Under the pieces are notes generated by a model. It made no database searches and had not been told where the DNA came from. It saw only the letters and a program-made list of their open reading frames with translations. Below are positions 61,747 through 64,000 of a stretch of DNA of 64,000 nt, one piece after another. A program made the position numbers and the translations under genes. Origin of the DNA: Bacteroidia bacterium (lineage in GTDB: Bacteria > Bacteroidota > Bacteroidia > B-17B0 > Aurantibacillaceae); assembly GCA_020846335.1 (NCBI GenBank), contig JADLED010000256.1, positions 37,472 to 101,471 of the forward strand, read 5' to 3'. Position 1 is the stretch's first letter; the number at the start of each line of letters is the position of its first letter.

Positions 61747-62813
61747 AAATTCAAAACCTCTTTATAAGCCTGCAAAGTAACTTTTGCAGCAGCGTCCCAA
61801 GTAAAGTTATTAAAAATTTGTTTTTGTATAACATCATTCTTTGGTGCTTGCCATGCCTTATCCACCGCGGCTTTTATCGATTCGGGGCTACCGGGTTCGC
61901 AGTAATAAGCGTGTTCTCCAAAATATTCGCGCACATCGCCCCTGTTGCCAATTACCAAATTACAACCCATTGCTCCTGCTTCAAGATTACTCAGTCCTGT
62001 GGTTTCGAACCAACTGGCCAATACGTGAACGCGCGCCCTGTTGTAATAAGCAATTAAATCGTGTTGCGACATGACGTCAATAAATTGAATGTTGGGCCCC
62101 GCGGCCTCTTTGCAGGCCTTTACATATTTTTTTTGATTGGTTGAGGCTGCTCCGATAAACACCACTTTGTAATTGGTGTTACTTAAAGCCTTAATCACAT
62201 TCAGTTGATTTTTTCTGCCTTCCATTCGCGCCACACACAAAACAATGTCTCGTTCAATGCTGTTGTTGGGTTTAAACAAAAACGGATTAATGGCATTTGG
62301 CACCACTTTGTATTTTTGCTGCGTACCATAATCTGCTTTTAACCGTTGGTATTCGTTGTGCGAATTAGGTAAAAGCATAGCCGCGTTTCTCAAAATATAT
62401 TGAATGGATTTTCGATGCCCTTTTAAAAAAAAATCGACCGTGCTTACGTTTTCGTTCTTTAAAAGATATTTGGCCAGTGTTTTAAAATATTCAATGGAAT
62501 CGCGCGGCAACACTTTGCTTAATAAACCCAACAAATCGTTTCGGTGCAGCTTATCGAATTCGCGGTAATCCACATAAATGGTTGATACCACATAAGGCAA
62601 CTTGCTTTTTTTTACATGGCCTAAAATATCTTCAGGGTCAATAATATTAAAAAAATGTATGAGGTCGTATTTACGATAATCAATTCCCCGGTTAATTATC
62701 AGGTCGCCCTCCACACCAAGTCTGGTAAGCCCGCTGGCCGTTTCGTTTATTTGTATTGTGTCGCCACCTCTCACTTTATAAAGGTCAGGTCGCGCCAACA
62801 TTAGCACTTTCAT
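61743..62813 (-). CDS. Family 4 (GT-B) glycosyltransferase
   Basis: The 356-residue protein has a GT-B fold: N-terminal Rossmann-like half and a C-terminal GT1-type half with VARMEGRKNQLNVIKAL and the EX7E motif in ETTGLSNLEAGAMGCNLV. It transfers a sugar from a nucleotide donor, probably in surface glycan or lipopolysaccharide synthesis. Donor and acceptor are unknown. The neighbour is an oxygenase, not other transferase genes. Confidence 0.9.
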   Translation of the reverse strand: MKVLMLARPDLYKVRGGDTIQINETASGLTRLGVEGDLIINRGIDYRKYDLIHFFNIIDPEDILGHVKKSKLPYVVSTIYVDYREFDKLHRNDLLGLLSKVLPRDSIEYFKTLAKYLLKNENVSTVDFFLKGHRKSIQYILRNAAMLLPNSHNEYQRLKADYGTQQKYKVVPNAINPFLFKPNNSIERDIVLCVARMEGRKNQLNVIKALSNTNYKVVFIGAASTNQKKYVKACKEAAGPNIQFIDVMSQHDLIAYYNRARVHVLASWFETTGLSNLEAGAMGCNLVIGNRGDVREYFGEHAYYCEPGSPESIKAAVDKAWQAPKNDVIQKQIFNNFTWDAAAKVTLQAYKEVLNL

Positions 62814-62938
62814 AAAAAATTTAGATAATAAATGTACTTATTTTTGCCTGTGTAAAGTCTTTTATTACTTTTACTTGTAAGTTGATTTAGATTATCTTTT
62901 TCAATTTTTTATTTCACTAAAAATTAAATTTATCCGGT

Positions 62939-64000
62939 ATGAAAAAAATCTTCATTGTTCTAGCAGTTTTTTTTATGATTGTTGTAGGCCTTGTTGGATT
63001 ATTTTGGCAACCCGCCTGGTGGGCTTACCTTGTTGTAATACCTTTAACCGCGCTTGGCATCCGCGACATGGTTCAAAAAAAACAAACCTTAAAAAGAAAT
63101 TTTCCGGTAATTGGTCGCATGCGCTGGTGGGCCGAATGGATGCGACCCAAAGTGTATCAATACTTTGTTGAATCCGATACGGATGGTGCACCATACAATC
63201 GCCTAAGCAGAAATGTAATTTATCAGCGCGCTAAAAAAGTGACCGATAGCACACCATTTGGAACGCAACTCAACGTTTATGAAACCGGCTACGAGTGGCT
63301 CAACCATTCCATTAGCCCTTTGCCACTTGAACATGGCGAACACGACCCACGCATAACTGTTGGCGGGCCTGATTGCAAACAACCCGACTCGGCCAGTATT
63401 TTCAACGTGTCGGCCATGAGTTTTGGTTCGCTAAGTCAAAACGCCATCATGGCTTTAAATGGCGGCGCCAAACTGGGCAACTTTGCGCACAATACCGGCG
63501 AGGGCGGCTTAAGCCCTTATCACTTGCAACCGGGCGGCGATGTTATCTGGCAAATTGGTACCGGCTATTTTGGTTGCAGGCATCAGGACGGTACGTTTAA
63601 TTTTGACGCCTTTAAAGAGCGGGCCACTTTGCCCAACGTTAAAATGATTGAGATAAAACTTTCGCAAGGTGCTAAACCCGGCCATGGTGGCATTTTGCCG
63701 GCAGCAAAGGTTACCGACGAAATTGCAAAAATACGGTTGGTAGAAAAAGGAAAAGATGTGTTGTCTCCTTCTTATCACAAAGCATTTAGTACGCCGCTTG
63801 GATTATTGGAATTTGTAAAAAAATTACGCGAACTGAGTGGCGGCAAACCAATTGGCTTTAAATTATGTATTGGACAAAAATCGCAATTCATTGCCATTTG
63901 TAAAGCCATGGTTAAAACGGGTATTATGCCCGATTTTATTACGGTGGATGGTGGCGAGGGTGGAACAGGCGCTGCACCTATTGAATTTAGTAATTCGGTA
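62939..64000 (+). CDS. FMN-binding glutamate synthase-family protein, 3' end outside window
   Basis: The frame is open from an ATG at 62939 to the window edge (354 residues seen), so it is missing from the ORF track. It starts with two membrane segments (IFIVLAVFFMIVVGLVGLFW, AYLVVIPLTALGI) and continues as a glutamate synthase central/FMN domain: SAMSFGSLSQNAIMALNGGAKLGNFAHNTGEGG, EIKLSQGAKPGHGGILP and TVDGGEGGTGAAP. This membrane-anchored family differs from GltB, which has the N-terminal amidotransferase domain. It may use ammonia or another acceptor. The C-terminal Fe-S/FMN end is not visible. Confidence 0.92.
   Translation, partial: MKKIFIVLAVFFMIVVGLVGLFWQPAWWAYLVVIPLTALGIRDMVQKKQTLKRNFPVIGRMRWWAEWMRPKVYQYFVESDTDGAPYNRLSRNVIYQRAKKVTDSTPFGTQLNVYETGYEWLNHSISPLPLEHGEHDPRITVGGPDCKQPDSASIFNVSAMSFGSLSQNAIMALNGGAKLGNFAHNTGEGGLSPYHLQPGGDVIWQIGTGYFGCRHQDGTFNFDAFKERATLPNVKMIEIKLSQGAKPGHGGILPAAKVTDEIAKIRLVEKGKDVLSPSYHKAFSTPLGLLEFVKKLRELSGGKPIGFKLCIGQKSQFIAICKAMVKTGIMPDFITVDGGEGGTGAAPIEFSNSV

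Overview
The window is a chromosomal segment of a Bacteroidota bacterium. The evidence is direct: three secreted proteins end in type A sorting domains of the type IX secretion system (T9SS), there is a RemB/Wzi-like outer-membrane protein, lipoproteins carry a serine/glycine-free Bacteroidota-style lipobox ending in Cys, NuoG is the short form lacking a molybdopterin domain, several promoters match the Bacteroidota -7 box TAnnTTTG, and Shine-Dalgarno sequences are generally absent. Base composition is AT-rich and even. I cannot name the genus. Most of the window is ordinary core genome; no phage, plasmid, CRISPR array or transposase gene was seen. LAYOUT. 1-5.2 kb: partial Ig-like lipoprotein, radical SAM/SPASM protein, an MlaEF-type lipid ABC transporter pair, a tiny lipoprotein, a carboxypeptidase-regulatory-domain protein and a half-length aldehyde dehydrogenase homologue. 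5.2-11.0 kb: a plugless beta-barrel gene behind a 1058-residue TPR gene, divergent from an FtsE-like ATPase. 11-13.4 kb: DUF5522 protein, redoxin, and two coupled lipoproteins of unknown role. 13.4-17.5 kb: YceD-L32-PlsX-FabH phospholipid/fatty-acid cluster, split by a terminator and a histidine kinase. 17.7-22.2 kb: RemB/Wzi-like protein, malate dehydrogenase, GatA, TatA. 22.3-25.5 kb: T9SS-secreted sortilin-like beta-propeller/PKD protein. 25.6-39.9 kb: a complete respiratory complex I operon, nuoA to nuoN, followed by a [2Fe-2S] ferredoxin. The operon carries a four-helix-bundle (S23/IVP) gene between nuoJ and nuoK and repeated AATTGTAAAT motifs in its spacers. 39.9-45.7 kb: Nudix hydrolase, AsmA-like protein, and a LytTR response regulator with a LamG-sensor histidine kinase. 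46.4-48.2 kb: S74-chaperone/T9SS surface protein. 48.3-49.1 kb: one intact tRNA with CAT anticodon surrounded by three broken tRNA copies, each interrupted by a palindrome, with a GIY-YIG nuclease gene whose stop codon lies inside one tRNA remnant. This is the most unusual locus in the window. 49.1-56.1 kb: housekeeping genes (HAD phosphatase, alpha/beta hydrolase, PdxJ, CBS protein, TruB, MetF, NifU-C, RlmB). 56.2-56.4 kb: a GC-rich structured intergenic element, probably an RNA. 56.4-64 kb: DinB-like protein, lipoproteins, Omp28-like T9SS protein, an RlpA homologue that seems to start at CTG, DUF2306 membrane protein, 2OG-Fe(II) oxygenase, glycosyltransferase, and the start of a glutamate-synthase-family protein. 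WORKING TOGETHER. The nuo genes form one energy-transducing complex. YceD, L32, PlsX and FabH link ribosome assembly to membrane lipid synthesis. The Mla-type pair, AsmA-like protein, RlpA and lipoproteins serve the envelope. The T9SS cargo implies a T9SS encoded elsewhere.
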